The notes under the pieces: generated by a model
The model's input: only the letters and a program-made list of their open reading frames with translations
Told to the model about the DNA's origin: nothing
The model's database searches: none
Assembly: GCF_017471675.1 (NCBI RefSeq)
Contig: NZ_JAFUSK010000068.1
Location: 52,609-116,608 of the forward strand
Length of the DNA stretch: 64,000 nucleotides
Source: Pseudobutyrivibrio sp.
GTDB taxonomy: Bacteria; Bacillota; Clostridia; Lachnospirales; Lachnospiraceae
Direction: 5' to 3'
Position numbers and translations under genes: made by a program
Shown: piece after piece, positions 16,093 through 25,172 of the stretch
Numbering within the stretch: the first letter of the stretch is position 1
Layout: every line of letters begins with the position of its first letter

Positions 16093-17004
16093 ATGAACGC
16101 ATTTATTAGATTAAGAGACGATATACGTAAGTTTATACTCTCTAGAGAGATGCTATTTTTAAAAATATGGAGTGCTTTAGTGGCTTTTGTAGGCCTTATT
16201 TGTATAAAGGCTAATTTTGGCTACAACAAAACCATCAGTCAAACATGGCTACTTATTATAATTGCAATCTTATGTGCGTTTTTCCCAATTCAGGGAGTAT
16301 CCATAGTGCTTACAGTTATATTGCTAGTGGATTTGCTATCTCTTAGCACTGAGGCGGCTATAGTTGCCCTTGCTCTTGTAGTGGCATCTTATTTGGTGTG
16401 CGCTTATTTTAGAAGCAAGAATACATATAACACAGTAGTAGTGCCTATTTGCTATTCATTCCATTCGCCTTTTGTTATTTCTCTTGGCGCTGGGCTTCTT
16501 TCTAATATTAATGAGCTTTGCAGTGTTATCTGCGGTTCTATCACAGCATACTACTTACATATTATTAAGGATAATGCGGCAGCTATTATAGATGAAACAT
16601 CAGATGTGTCAGTTGTGGCGCTGCTTAATGAACAGATGCTTAAGGGCAGGATGTTTTACTTTTTCCTTGTATCTATGATAGCTATGTTTTTGATTGTTTA
16701 CATGCTTCGTCAGTCCAATATTAACATGTCATGGATAGTTGCTAATCTGGCAGGTGTGATAGTGGAATTTCTTATTATGCTTGTTGGCTATTTACTTACC
16801 AGTCAAAAGGGCGAGATACCAGGTCTTGTTCTTGGTAACATTATCGTAATCATTGTTGGAATAATACTTAATTACTTTATCTTGGATTTGGACTACTCAA
16901 GAATAGAAAAGGTTCAGTTTGAAGATGATGATTATTACTACTATGTAACTGCGGTTCCTAAAATCAGAATCGTAGAGGAAGAAAAAGAAGTTAAGAAAAT
17001 ATAA
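16093..17004 (+). CDS. Polytopic membrane protein, unknown
   Basis: A 303-residue protein with about seven or eight hydrophobic segments (for example WLLIIIAILCAFFPIQGVSI, FFLVSMIAMFLIVYMLR, GLVLGNIIVIIVGIILNYF) and an acidic, Tyr-rich cytoplasmic tail (EDDDYYYYVT). The ATG at 16093 is preferred over the TTG just before it. It is three bases after the previous stop and 30 bases before cdaA. I do not recognise a family. Position suggests a cell-envelope role linked to the c-di-AMP operon, but this is unproven. Confidence 0.85.
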   Translation: MNAFIRLRDDIRKFILSREMLFLKIWSALVAFVGLICIKANFGYNKTISQTWLLIIIAILCAFFPIQGVSIVLTVILLVDLLSLSTEAAIVALALVVASYLVCAYFRSKNTYNTVVVPICYSFHSPFVISLGAGLLSNINELCSVICGSITAYYLHIIKDNAAAIIDETSDVSVVALLNEQMLKGRMFYFFLVSMIAMFLIVYMLRQSNINMSWIVANLAGVIVEFLIMLVGYLLTSQKGEIPGLVLGNIIVIIVGIILNYFILDLDYSRIEKVQFEDDDYYYYVTAVPKIRIVEEEKEVKKI

Positions 17005-17034
17005 ACCCCTTTAGGGTAGTTAGGAAGTGAATCT

Positions 17035-17901
17035 GTGGTTGATTTCGTGAATGCTGTAGATGCCTTCATCGATGACTATTTCAATGTAAATATTCCAGAT
17101 GTTTCCATCACAGATATTATTGAGATTATCATAATTACATATTTTATGTATCACCTGTTAGTGTGGGTGAAAAACAGCAGAGTTTGGATGCTTATTAGAG
17201 GTGTTCTTATTATCATGCTGTTTTTTGTGATTGCAGCTATCTTCCAAATGAACACTATCCTTTGGTTGGGCGAAAGACTGATTTCAGTAGCGGTTACAGT
17301 GCTTATTGTGGTGTTCCAGCCAGAGCTTCGTAGGGCACTGGAGCAGATTGGACGAAGAAAGATTACATCAATGTTTTCTTGGAATCTGCTGAAAACGGGG
17401 GCTAAGAAGTTTGATGATTCTACCATCACAGGTATGGTTACAGCCTGCTATGAAATGGGAGCAGTAAAGACAGGCGCTCTTATTGTTGTTGAAAATGATA
17501 TGCAGCTGACTGAATTCGAGAGAACAGGTATCAGCCTGGATGCTCTTGTAACAAGACAGCTTCTAATAAATATTTTTGAGAAAAACACACCTTTGCATGA
17601 TGGTGCTGTAATAGTTAGAGGAGATAGAGTGGTTTCGGCTACCTGCTATTTACCTTTATCTGATAACATGGCGCTATCTAAGGATTTGGGAACCAGACAC
17701 AGGGCTGCAGTTGGTATTAGTGAGGTTTCTGATTCTCTTACAATCGTTGTTTCCGAGGAGACTGGTACAGTTTCTTATGCAAGAGAGGGACGCATTGTTA
17801 GAGATGTAAAAGAAGACGAATTGATTGCAGAGCTTAAACGAATCCAAAATCCTGACACAGAAGAATCAGCTGGCGTAGGTGCGGCGGAAAAGGAGGGATA
17901 G
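17035..17901 (+). CDS. cdaA: CdaA, membrane diadenylate cyclase
   Basis: A 288-residue enzyme with a GTG start after AGGAAG. The N-terminus has three hydrophobic segments (about residues 22-85). The DAC domain carries the catalytic DGA motif in LHDGAVIV (about 187-194) and the RHR motif in GTRHRAAVG (about 219-227). It converts two ATP into c-di-AMP at the membrane. The order cdaA-cdaR-glmM is the classic Firmicutes arrangement, where CdaR and GlmM bind and tune CdaA and link potassium and cell-wall homeostasis. Confidence 0.97.
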   Translation: MVDFVNAVDAFIDDYFNVNIPDVSITDIIEIIIITYFMYHLLVWVKNSRVWMLIRGVLIIMLFFVIAAIFQMNTILWLGERLISVAVTVLIVVFQPELRRALEQIGRRKITSMFSWNLLKTGAKKFDDSTITGMVTACYEMGAVKTGALIVVENDMQLTEFERTGISLDALVTRQLLINIFEKNTPLHDGAVIVRGDRVVSATCYLPLSDNMALSKDLGTRHRAAVGISEVSDSLTIVVSEETGTVSYAREGRIVRDVKEDELIAELKRIQNPDTEESAGVGAAEKEG

Positions 17902-17902
17902 T

Positions 17903-19174
17903 ATGAAGCAGAAGATTATTACAGCCCTCACAAAGGACGTCGGATTAAAGATACTTGCATTTATATTTGCATTTTTGCTATGGCTGGTGGTTGTCAATAT
18001 TGATGACCCAACCCAGACCAGGACATTCACATCGGTTGTTACAGTTACCAATGGGGATGTGCTTAAATCTGCTGGTAAGCTATATGAAATAAAGGATGGA
18101 ATCAATACAGTCAGCTTCAGAGTTACTGCTAAGCGTTCCATTATTGAAAAGCTTTCCCCTTCAGATTTTTCAGCTGTTGCTGATATGAACAATCTGGAAA
18201 ATGAGGAGAGAATTCCTGTAACAATAGCGGCAAAGTCTTACGCTAATTACATCACTATTTCCAGCAAGCAGAATTATTTGTATGTTGTACTTGAGGATGA
18301 GAAGACTCAGAGGTTTGTTGTTAGCGCACAAACTACAGGTACTGTAGAAGAAGGACTTGCGGTTGATACTGTTACCAGCAGTCCAACTGTGCTTACAGTT
18401 ACAGGTCCAGAAGATGTGGTTTCTACCATCAGTTCGGTGGTTGCTACAGCTAATATTAGCGGGGTAACAAGCAACTTTACAGAGAGTGTAATACCTAAGT
18501 TTTATACAGAACGAGGAGATGAGGTAGATGCCAAAGAGCTTACTCTTTCGGTGTCAACGATATCAGTGAGTGTCTCTTTCCTGAATACTAAAGCGGTAGA
18601 TGTAGTTGTTAAAACAAGCGGAACACTTCCGGAAGGTTTAACACTTGATTCTATAAAGACTGATCCATCATCAGTAATGATTATAGGTGAAACTAGTGCT
18701 CTTAATGATGTCACCAGCGTCACCATTCCAGAGTCGGTAATCAACCTATCCGATGTGACAGGTTCGTTTATCACCACAGTAGATATTAGTTCTTATCTGC
18801 CTACGGGAGTTACCCTGGCGGATAGTTCTAGTGCAAAGGTTACCATAACAGTACTGATGGCAGGGGAAACCTCCTCTACCTTAGATGTAACTGCAGAAAA
18901 TATAGAGTTTAGAAACGTTCCTGAGGGAATGTCGGTAGCTCTTAATAGCAGTGATGTTAAGGTAAATGTATTTGGCAGTGAAGCAGAGCTGGATGCTCTT
19001 AAGACAAAAGGTGTAAAAGGCTATGTGGACTGTTCTGGAATTGCTGTTGGCGAATCGCAAAATGCTGTTTTACAGTTTGAAAATATTGAAGGAGTCACCA
19101 TTCAAAATACATCGGTGACAGTAAATGTAACCGAGGATGATTCTAAAACATCCCACGCTACAGAGGATAATTAA
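17903..19174 (+). CDS. cdaR: CdaR, YbbR-domain regulator of CdaA
   Basis: A 423-residue protein. The ATG at 17903 follows GGAGGGA; an upstream in-frame ATG is inside cdaA and is rejected. It has one N-terminal membrane anchor ([20 protein letters not shown], about residues 12-31), then an extracytoplasmic region built of YbbR repeats of about 80 residues (for example [54 protein letters not shown], and a fourth after [13 protein letters not shown]). CdaR homologues bind CdaA across the membrane. It is one base after the cdaA stop. Confidence 0.93.
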   Translation: MKQKIITALTKDVGLKILAFIFAFLLWLVVVNIDDPTQTRTFTSVVTVTNGDVLKSAGKLYEIKDGINTVSFRVTAKRSIIEKLSPSDFSAVADMNNLENEERIPVTIAAKSYANYITISSKQNYLYVVLEDEKTQRFVVSAQTTGTVEEGLAVDTVTSSPTVLTVTGPEDVVSTISSVVATANISGVTSNFTESVIPKFYTERGDEVDAKELTLSVSTISVSVSFLNTKAVDVVVKTSGTLPEGLTLDSIKTDPSSVMIIGETSALNDVTSVTIPESVINLSDVTGSFITTVDISSYLPTGVTLADSSSAKVTITVLMAGETSSTLDVTAENIEFRNVPEGMSVALNSSDVKVNVFGSEAELDALKTKGVKGYVDCSGIAVGESQNAVLQFENIEGVTIQNTSVTVNVTEDDSKTSHATEDN

Positions 19175-19182
19175 GGAGTAAT

Positions 19183-20532
19183 ATGGGAAGATTATTTGGA
19201 ACAGACGGAGTCAGAGGTGTAGCTGGCTCAGAACTTACAATCGAGCTTGCTAAGCAGTTAGGCCAGGCAGGTGCTTATGTACTTACAAAGGAAGCAAGCC
19301 ATCAGCCTACTATTATCGTAGGATGTGACACTAGAATTTCAGGAACAATGCTTGCATCTGCGCTTATGAGTGGTATCTGCTCAGTTGGTGCAAATGCTGT
19401 ATATGTAGGTGTTCTTCCAACGCCTGCAATTGCTTATCTTACTAGAAAGCACAAGGTTGATGCTGGTGTAGTTATTTCTGCTAGCCACAACCCAATGGAA
19501 TTTAATGGAATTAAGTTCTTCAATGGAGAGGGCTTTAAGCTTTCAGATGCATTAGAGGACGAGATTCAGGCTCTTATCGAAAATGATATGAAGGAGGTTA
19601 ATCTTCCTACGGGAGCAGAAATAGGAAAGATTGATTACAGATTCGATCTTGGAAGAGAGTATGTAGATTTCCTTAAGAACACAGTGCCTATCGACCTTTC
19701 AGGGCTTAAGATTGTTATTGACTGTGCAGAGGGCGCTTCTTACAGAACAAGCGTTGCTTGCCTTTCAGAGATGGGTGCAGAGCTTATTACAATCCATAAC
19801 AATCCTGATGGAACTAACATCAATTCTAACTGCGGAAGCACTCACATGGATGAGCTTAGAGCTAGAGTAGTTGCTGAGAATGCACAGGTTGGTCTCGCTT
19901 TTGATGGTGATGCAGATAGAATGCTTGCAGTAGATGAAAAGGGACGCCTTGTAGATGGTGACCAGGTAATGGCTATCTGTGCTAAGCACATGAAGGATAA
20001 GGGAACTCTTAAGAAGAATACCTGCGTTGTTACTGTAATGACTAACCTTGGCTTTACACTTATGGCTAAGGAGCAGGGCATTAATGTAGAGTCTACAAAG
20101 GTTGGCGATAGATATGTATTAGAGAACATGCTTGCAAATGGCTACAATATCGGTGGCGAGCAGAGTGGTCATGTTATCTTTTTAGATGACAATACTACAG
20201 GTGATGGACTTTTATCAGCACTTCATTTATTGCGTGTTATGGTAGAAACCGGCAAGTCACTTTCAGAGCTTGCATCTATCATGGAAGTATTGCCACAGGC
20301 TCTTGTTAATGCAAAGGTTCCTAATCATAAGAAAGAGAGCTACATGGAGTACCCTGAAATTGCAAAGGCAATCGAAGCTTTGGGCGAGAAGTTTGCCGGA
20401 GAAGGACGCGTGCTTATTCGTCCGTCAGGTACAGAGCCATTGGTTCGTGTTATGATTGAAGGCAAGAATCAGGAAGAAATCGAGGCAGACGCCCACGCGC
20501 TCGCCGACTTGATTACTAAGACAATTTTATAA
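19183..20532 (+). CDS. glmM: GlmM, phosphoglucosamine mutase
   Basis: A 449-residue enzyme, full family length. It converts GlcN-6-P to GlcN-1-P for UDP-GlcNAc and peptidoglycan synthesis. It shows the [11 protein letters not shown] start, the phosphoserine loop [11 protein letters not shown] (about residues 99-109), the metal-binding DGDADR (about 241-246), and the sugar-phosphate loop [12 protein letters not shown]. The GGAG site fits the start. It may also supply GlcN-1-P to the PtmE-like enzyme encoded at 42476. The end of the gene is C-rich, and family A element A3 follows. Confidence 0.97.
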   Translation: MGRLFGTDGVRGVAGSELTIELAKQLGQAGAYVLTKEASHQPTIIVGCDTRISGTMLASALMSGICSVGANAVYVGVLPTPAIAYLTRKHKVDAGVVISASHNPMEFNGIKFFNGEGFKLSDALEDEIQALIENDMKEVNLPTGAEIGKIDYRFDLGREYVDFLKNTVPIDLSGLKIVIDCAEGASYRTSVACLSEMGAELITIHNNPDGTNINSNCGSTHMDELRARVVAENAQVGLAFDGDADRMLAVDEKGRLVDGDQVMAICAKHMKDKGTLKKNTCVVTVMTNLGFTLMAKEQGINVESTKVGDRYVLENMLANGYNIGGEQSGHVIFLDDNTTGDGLLSALHLLRVMVETGKSLSELASIMEVLPQALVNAKVPNHKKESYMEYPEIAKAIEALGEKFAGEGRVLIRPSGTEPLVRVMIEGKNQEEIEADAHALADLITKTIL

Positions 20533-20541
20533 AGTATATTC

Positions 20542-20622
20542 AAATCCAGTTAACAATCTTTTTTGTTCTGTAAGGAACATCTAGTGACTGAAAGAACAAA
20601 ATAGATTGTGAACGTAGGATTT
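20542..20622 (+). repeat. Family A element (A3)
   Basis: Outer helix AAATCC/GGATTT, internal loop A/GTA, helix GTTAACAATCT/AGATTGTGAAC with one mismatch, then TTGTTCT/AGAACAA and the loop GGAACATCTAGTGACTG. It ends 20 bases before the HPr-like gene. Confidence 0.85.
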
Positions 20623-20642
20623 GTCTCAGACTAGGATTAGAT

Positions 20643-20909
20643 ATGGTTTCAAAGAAAGTAAAAATAGTTAATGCGACGGGATTGCATCTGAGACCAGCAG
20701 GGGTCTTATGTGAAACCGCCATGAAATATAAATGTAAAATAACCTTCACAACAGATAATAACTACGAGGCAAATGCTAAATCAGTTCTCGGCGTGCTTGG
20801 TGCCTGTGTTAAATCAGGAGACGAAATCGTTATCCACTGTGAAGGTGAAGATGAAAACGAAGCCCTTGCTGATATGGTATCGTCCATTGAAAGCGGATTA
20901 GGCGAGTAA
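20643..20909 (+). CDS. HPr family phosphocarrier protein
   Basis: An 88-residue protein with the HPr fold: the active-site segment NATGLHLRPAG with the phosphorylated His15, and the regulatory serine segment NAKSVLGVLG with Ser47. HPr passes phosphate from enzyme I to sugar PTS proteins, and its seryl form acts in catabolite control. It stands alone, with no ptsI beside it, and could be HPr itself or a Crh-like paralogue. Having both His and Ser argues for HPr. Family A elements flank it on both sides. Confidence 0.9.
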   Translation: MVSKKVKIVNATGLHLRPAGVLCETAMKYKCKITFTTDNNYEANAKSVLGVLGACVKSGDEIVIHCEGEDENEALADMVSSIESGLGE

Positions 20910-20986
20910 TCGTAATGAGGAAGTAACCTTGTATTAAGGTTAATTCATAGACAAAAAAGTAGCTTGATTTTATAAGTTGATAAATA

Positions 20987-21072
20987 GGTTGTAGCTAACA
21001 AGCTATTATAATTCTAAAGCGGAGCTTTTTATGCGGAGCGTAGAATTCATAATGCTTGTGAGCGTAACAACC
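20987..21072 (+). repeat. Family A element with an extra enclosing stem (A4)
   Basis: Outer helix GGTTGT/ACAACC, A/GTA loop, helix GCTAACAAGC/GCTTGTGAGC, then ATTATAATTCT/AGAATTCATAAT, and an inner part with repeated GCGGAGC. A further stem, GCTTGATTT (20962-20970) with AAATCAAGC (21089-21097), encloses the whole element. It ends 48 bases before leuA. Confidence 0.85.
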
Positions 21073-21120
21073 GAGAGATGCACTAGGTAAATCAAGCGAG
21101 AGAAAAGACTAGGAGGAAGA

Positions 21121-22812
21121 ATGATGTTGAACTACAAGAGATACAAAGCTAACCCTGTTTTGGATTTTCCAGAGCGTACATGGCCAAACAAGCAGATTGA
21201 AAAAGCTCCAATTTGGTGTTCAGTAGATCTACGAGATGGCAATCAAGCACTGGTTGAACCTATGAACGTTGATGAAAAAATGGAACTTTTCGACCTCCTA
21301 CTAAAGCTAGGCTTCAAAGAAATTGAGATTGGCTTCCCTGCTGCAAGCCAGATAGAATTTGATTTTTTAAGACAACTTGTTAAGGAAAACAAAATCCCTT
21401 CAGATGTAAAGGTGCAGGTACTTTCACAGTGCCGTGAGGAATTAATCGACCGTACATTTGAGGCAATCCAGGGCATTCCAAATGTTGTTTTCCATATTTA
21501 CAATTCTACATCTACATTACAAAGAGATGTTGTATTCAAGGCCGATAAGGAAGAAATCATCGAGATTGCCAAGGCTGGAACCCAGATGGTAAAGGATAGA
21601 TTGGATAGATACGATGGCAATCTTCAGCTTGAATATTCACCAGAATCCTTCACAGGAACTGAGGTGGATTTTGCACTTGAGATTTGTACAGCAGTGCAGG
21701 ACACATGGGATAATGCAACAGATGCACCTATTATATTTAATTTACCTGCAACTGTTGAAATGAATACACCTAATGTTTACGCAGACCAGATAGAATGGAT
21801 GAGCACACATTTTAAGGACAGAGATAATATCATCCTTTCAATACATCCACATAATGATAGAGGTACAGGCGTTGCTATTACAGAGCTTGGCTTACTTGCT
21901 GGAGCAGACCGTGTAGAGGGTACTCTTCTTGGTAATGGCGAGCGTACAGGTAATGTAGATATTCTTACAATCGCTTACAACATGTTCTCACAGGGAATCA
22001 ACCCTGAGCTTAATATCGAGGATATTAAGGAAATAGTTGAGGTTTGTGAGCGAGTTACAAAGATGCCAACAGACGCAAGACATCCTTATGCAGGAGAGCT
22101 TGTGTTTACAGCATTCTCAGGTTCACACCAGGATGCTATTAATAAGGGTGTGGCGGCTATGAGAGAACGCCAGAACCCATATTGGGAAGTACCATATCTT
22201 CCAATTGACCCTGCAGATATTGGTAGAAAGTACGAGCCAGTTGTTCGTATTAACAGCCAGTCTGGTAAGGGTGGTGTTGCATTTGTTATGGATTCTGTAT
22301 ATGGCTACAAGCTTCCAAAGAAGATGCAGCGTGAGTTTGCTGATGTTATTCAGCGTATATCTGAAAAAGATGGTGGCGAGGTTACACCTCAGCGCATTAT
22401 GGAAGCCTTCAAGACAGCTTATCTTGAAAACAAGCAGCCACTTACACTTGAGTATGTTGTTATCAAGGATGATAAGGATACTGACGATACAGTTGCTGTT
22501 CTTGATTTCAGCTATCATGGTGAGAAGTTCCATTCAGAGGCTGAAGGAAACGGACCTATCGATGCTGTTAAGCTTGCTATTAAGCAGTGCGTACCAGAGC
22601 TTGATTTCACACTTATCGATTACACCGAGCATACACTTGCTCAGTCACAGGGCTCAGGTGCAAAGGCGGCAGCATATATCGAAATGCGTGACGAACGTCA
22701 TGGCAATACAACATTCGGTGTTGGCGTAAGCTCTAACATCACCCGTGCTTCAATTAGAGGTATGTTCAGTGCATACAATCGCCTGATTGCAAAGGCAAAG
22801 GATTATGTATAA
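21121..22812 (+). CDS. leuA: 2-isopropylmalate synthase
   Basis: A 563-residue enzyme for the first step of leucine synthesis, acetyl-CoA plus 2-oxoisovalerate. It belongs to the longer LeuA type with an N-terminal extension (YKANPVLDFPERTWPNKQI). The DmpG/HMGL-like barrel shows WCSVDLRDGNQAL, SIHPHNDRGTGVAITELGLL and GNGERTGNVDILTIAYNMF. The C-terminal regulatory domain starts near SYHGEKFHSEAEG. No other leucine genes are beside it. The start has a strong AGGAGGAAG site after element A4. It lies just before the rhamnose genes with a 14-base gap to rfbD. Confidence 0.96.
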   Translation: MMLNYKRYKANPVLDFPERTWPNKQIEKAPIWCSVDLRDGNQALVEPMNVDEKMELFDLLLKLGFKEIEIGFPAASQIEFDFLRQLVKENKIPSDVKVQVLSQCREELIDRTFEAIQGIPNVVFHIYNSTSTLQRDVVFKADKEEIIEIAKAGTQMVKDRLDRYDGNLQLEYSPESFTGTEVDFALEICTAVQDTWDNATDAPIIFNLPATVEMNTPNVYADQIEWMSTHFKDRDNIILSIHPHNDRGTGVAITELGLLAGADRVEGTLLGNGERTGNVDILTIAYNMFSQGINPELNIEDIKEIVEVCERVTKMPTDARHPYAGELVFTAFSGSHQDAINKGVAAMRERQNPYWEVPYLPIDPADIGRKYEPVVRINSQSGKGGVAFVMDSVYGYKLPKKMQREFADVIQRISEKDGGEVTPQRIMEAFKTAYLENKQPLTLEYVVIKDDKDTDDTVAVLDFSYHGEKFHSEAEGNGPIDAVKLAIKQCVPELDFTLIDYTEHTLAQSQGSGAKAAAYIEMRDERHGNTTFGVGVSSNITRASIRGMFSAYNRLIAKAKDYV

Positions 22813-22826
22813 AAGGAAGTATTAAA

Positions 22827-23687
22827 ATGAGAAAAATTTTAGTGACTGGCTGCAATGGTCAGCTTGGTCGTGCCATTCAGAAGGAATATGGCAATGAAGT
22901 AGAGTTTATTTTGACTGATGTTGCCACAGGGGAAAACATTTTACCCCTCAACATCATGGATTTGGATGAAGTGCTAAGCTTCGTTGAAGACAAGCAGCCA
23001 GATGTAATCATCAACTGCGCAGCTGCTACAAATGTAGATGGCTGCGAGAAGGACTGGGATTTTGCTTATAAGCTTAACGCACTTGGTCCTAGAAACTTGG
23101 CTATTGCAGCTACAAAGGTAGGCGCAAAGCTAGTTCATGTCAGCACAGATTACGTTTTCCCTGGCAACGCAACAAAGCCTATCACAGAATTTGACCAGCC
23201 AGCACCAATCAGTGCTTATGGTAAGACCAAGTATGAGGGTGAGAAGTTTGTACAGCAGTTTGCAGATAAGTGGTTCATCGTTCGTACAGCATGGCTATAC
23301 GGCGATGGCAAAAACTTTGTAAAGACTATGCTTAGCCTTGCAGAGACTCATGATGAGCTTTCTGTAGTATGCGACCAACTTGGTTCTCCAACATCAGCAG
23401 CCGAGCTTGCTAGAATGATTCATCATTTAGAGCCAACTGAAAACTATGGAGTGTTCCACGGTACCTGCGAAGGCGATACCAACTGGGCTGATTTCACAGA
23501 AGAAATCTTTAAGCTTAAGGGTATTAATGTAAAGGTTAATCACGTAACTAGCGAGGAATATAAACGCATGAATCCAGCTAGTGCAGATAGACCTCACTAT
23601 AGCATCCTAGACAACTACATGCTTCGTCTCACCACAGACTACCGCATGGCCGACTGGCACGACGCCCTCCGCGAATACCTAGCGTAG
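22827..23687 (+). CDS. rfbD: dTDP-4-dehydrorhamnose reductase
   Basis: A 286-residue short-chain dehydrogenase that makes dTDP-L-rhamnose in the final pathway step. It has the nucleotide-binding start KILVTGCNGQLGRAI, VHVSTDYVFPG, and the YGKTKYEGE catalytic Tyr and Lys (about residues 131 and 135). The other three rhamnose genes lie at 23962, 26528 and 27663, not in a tight operon but each after a repeat-filled spacer. The last 50 coding bases (23631-23680) contain 21 C and 5 T. Confidence 0.95.
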   Translation: MRKILVTGCNGQLGRAIQKEYGNEVEFILTDVATGENILPLNIMDLDEVLSFVEDKQPDVIINCAAATNVDGCEKDWDFAYKLNALGPRNLAIAATKVGAKLVHVSTDYVFPGNATKPITEFDQPAPISAYGKTKYEGEKFVQQFADKWFIVRTAWLYGDGKNFVKTMLSLAETHDELSVVCDQLGSPTSAAELARMIHHLEPTENYGVFHGTCEGDTNWADFTEEIFKLKGINVKVNHVTSEEYKRMNPASADRPHYSILDNYMLRLTTDYRMADWHDALREYLA

Positions 23688-23750
23688 GACGTAATCGCTA
23701 TACTTCGTACCAGCGGAAATATCGTTTTAAATAAATTAATCGTCAACCTT

Positions 23751-23770
23751 AATAATTCTTAAGAATTATT
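23751..23770. repeat. Perfect 20-base palindrome
   Basis: AATAATTCTT followed by AAGAATTATT, perfectly self-complementary, in the spacer before rfbB. It could be an operator or simply a stem. No nearby regulator gene supports either choice. Confidence 0.6.
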
Positions 23771-23798
23771 ATTAGAAATATAGGTTATAGTAAATATA

Positions 23799-23940
23799 GC
23801 TTTTTCTTTCGTTAACTTGATAGGCGCGAGCAGGGGAGTGCCATGCCGAGCATGGTGGGGACCCACGCCGGCGGGGAGGCCCCATGCGAAGGTATGGAGG
23901 GTGCCCTGCGGGAGCTTAGAAAAAGTAAATTAGAAAAAGC
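23799..23940 (+). repeat. Family E composite palindrome (E5)
   Basis: Outer arms GCTTTTTCT (23799-23807) and AGAAAAAGC (23932-23940). The interior reads GGCGCGAGCAGGGGAG, CCATGCCGAGCATGG, CCCACGCCGGCGGGG, GGTATGGAGGGTGCCCTGCG, GGGAGC, the forward version of E3. It ends 21 bases before rfbB. Confidence 0.8.
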
Positions 23941-23961
23941 GTAGGTTAAGGAGAAAAAAAT

Positions 23962-25047
23962 ATGAGAACATATTTAGTTACAGGTGGAGCTGGATTCATT
24001 GGCTCAAACTACATTCATTACATGTTTAAGAAGTACGATAACGAAATCCGCATTATCAATGTTGATAAGCTTACTTATGCAGGTAACCTTGAGAACCTTA
24101 AGGATATCGAAAACCGCGATAACTATACATTTGTTAAGGCCGACATCTGCGATAAGGAAGCCATCCGCAAGATTTTTGCTGAGAACGATATTGATAGAGT
24201 TGTTCATTTTGCAGCAGAGTCTCACGTTGATCGTTCTATTAAGGACCCTGAGGTTTTCGTTCAGACAAACGTACTTGGAACAGCTGTAATGCTTAACTGT
24301 GCAAAGGAAGCATGGGAGCTTCCTGATGGTACATTTAAGGAAGGCAAGAAGTTCCTTCACGTATCTACAGATGAAGTTTACGGTTCTCTTCCAGATGATG
24401 AGAATGCCTTTTTCTATGAGACAACTCCATACGATCCACATTCACCATACTCAGCTTCAAAGGCTAGTTCAGATATGCTTGTAAAGGCTTATATGGATAC
24501 ATATAAGTTCCCTGCAAATATTACAAACTGCTCTAATAACTATGGCCCTTACCAGTTCCCTGAGAAGCTTATTCCACTAATCATCAATAATGCACTTCAC
24601 GGCAAGGATCTTCCTGTATACGGCGATGGTAAGAACGTTCGTGACTGGTTATTCGTAGAGGACCATGCTAAGGGAATCGATATGGTTCAGGAAAAGGGTA
24701 AGCTTTTTGAGACATACAATATCGGTGGACATAACGAAAAGCAGAATATTGAAATCATCCACATCATCCTTGATACACTTCAGGATATGCTTCCAGAGGA
24801 TGATGAGCGTCAGAAGCTTGTATCTGAGGACCTTATCAAGTATGTAGCAGATAGAAAGGGACATGACCGTCGTTACGCTATCGCTCCAGATAAGATTAAG
24901 GCCGAGGTAGGCTGGGAGCCAGAGACATGCTTCGAGGAAGGTATCAAGAAGACAATCGAGTGGTTCTTCGAGCATGAGGATTGGATGAATAACGTAACAT
25001 CCGGCGACTACCAGAAATACTATAACGACATGTACGAAGGAAAATAG
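23962..25047 (+). CDS. rfbB: dTDP-glucose 4,6-dehydratase
   Basis: A 361-residue enzyme that converts dTDP-glucose to dTDP-4-keto-6-deoxyglucose. It has the Rossmann start YLVTGGAGFIGSNYI, DRVVHFAAESHVDRSI, the catalytic VSTDEVYG loop, YSASK (Tyr and Lys near residues 163 and 167), and the SNNYGPYQFPEKLIPL motif typical of RmlB. AAGGAG precedes the start. Family A element A5 follows. Confidence 0.97.
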   Translation: MRTYLVTGGAGFIGSNYIHYMFKKYDNEIRIINVDKLTYAGNLENLKDIENRDNYTFVKADICDKEAIRKIFAENDIDRVVHFAAESHVDRSIKDPEVFVQTNVLGTAVMLNCAKEAWELPDGTFKEGKKFLHVSTDEVYGSLPDDENAFFYETTPYDPHSPYSASKASSDMLVKAYMDTYKFPANITNCSNNYGPYQFPEKLIPLIINNALHGKDLPVYGDGKNVRDWLFVEDHAKGIDMVQEKGKLFETYNIGGHNEKQNIEIIHIILDTLQDMLPEDDERQKLVSEDLIKYVADRKGHDRRYAIAPDKIKAEVGWEPETCFEEGIKKTIEWFFEHEDWMNNVTSGDYQKYYNDMYEGK

Positions 25048-25075
25048 CGTAACAGTAATAGAAAATGCTTAAGTA

Positions 25076-25158
25076 GGCTGTAGCTGACAAAAATTATGAT
25101 TCTAAAGGAAGACATGTTAGTCGACCGTAGAATTATAATGTTTGTCGGCGTAACAGCC
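25076..25158 (+). repeat. Family A element (A5)
   Basis: Outer helix GGCTGT/ACAGCC, A/GTA loop, helix GCTGACAAA/TTTGTCGGC with a G-U pair, then ATTATGATTCT/AGAATTATAAT, and an inner GAC/GTC stem. It is followed by GGGAGAACAACTAC and then the glf start. Confidence 0.88.
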
Positions 25159-25172
25159 GGGAGAACAACTAC

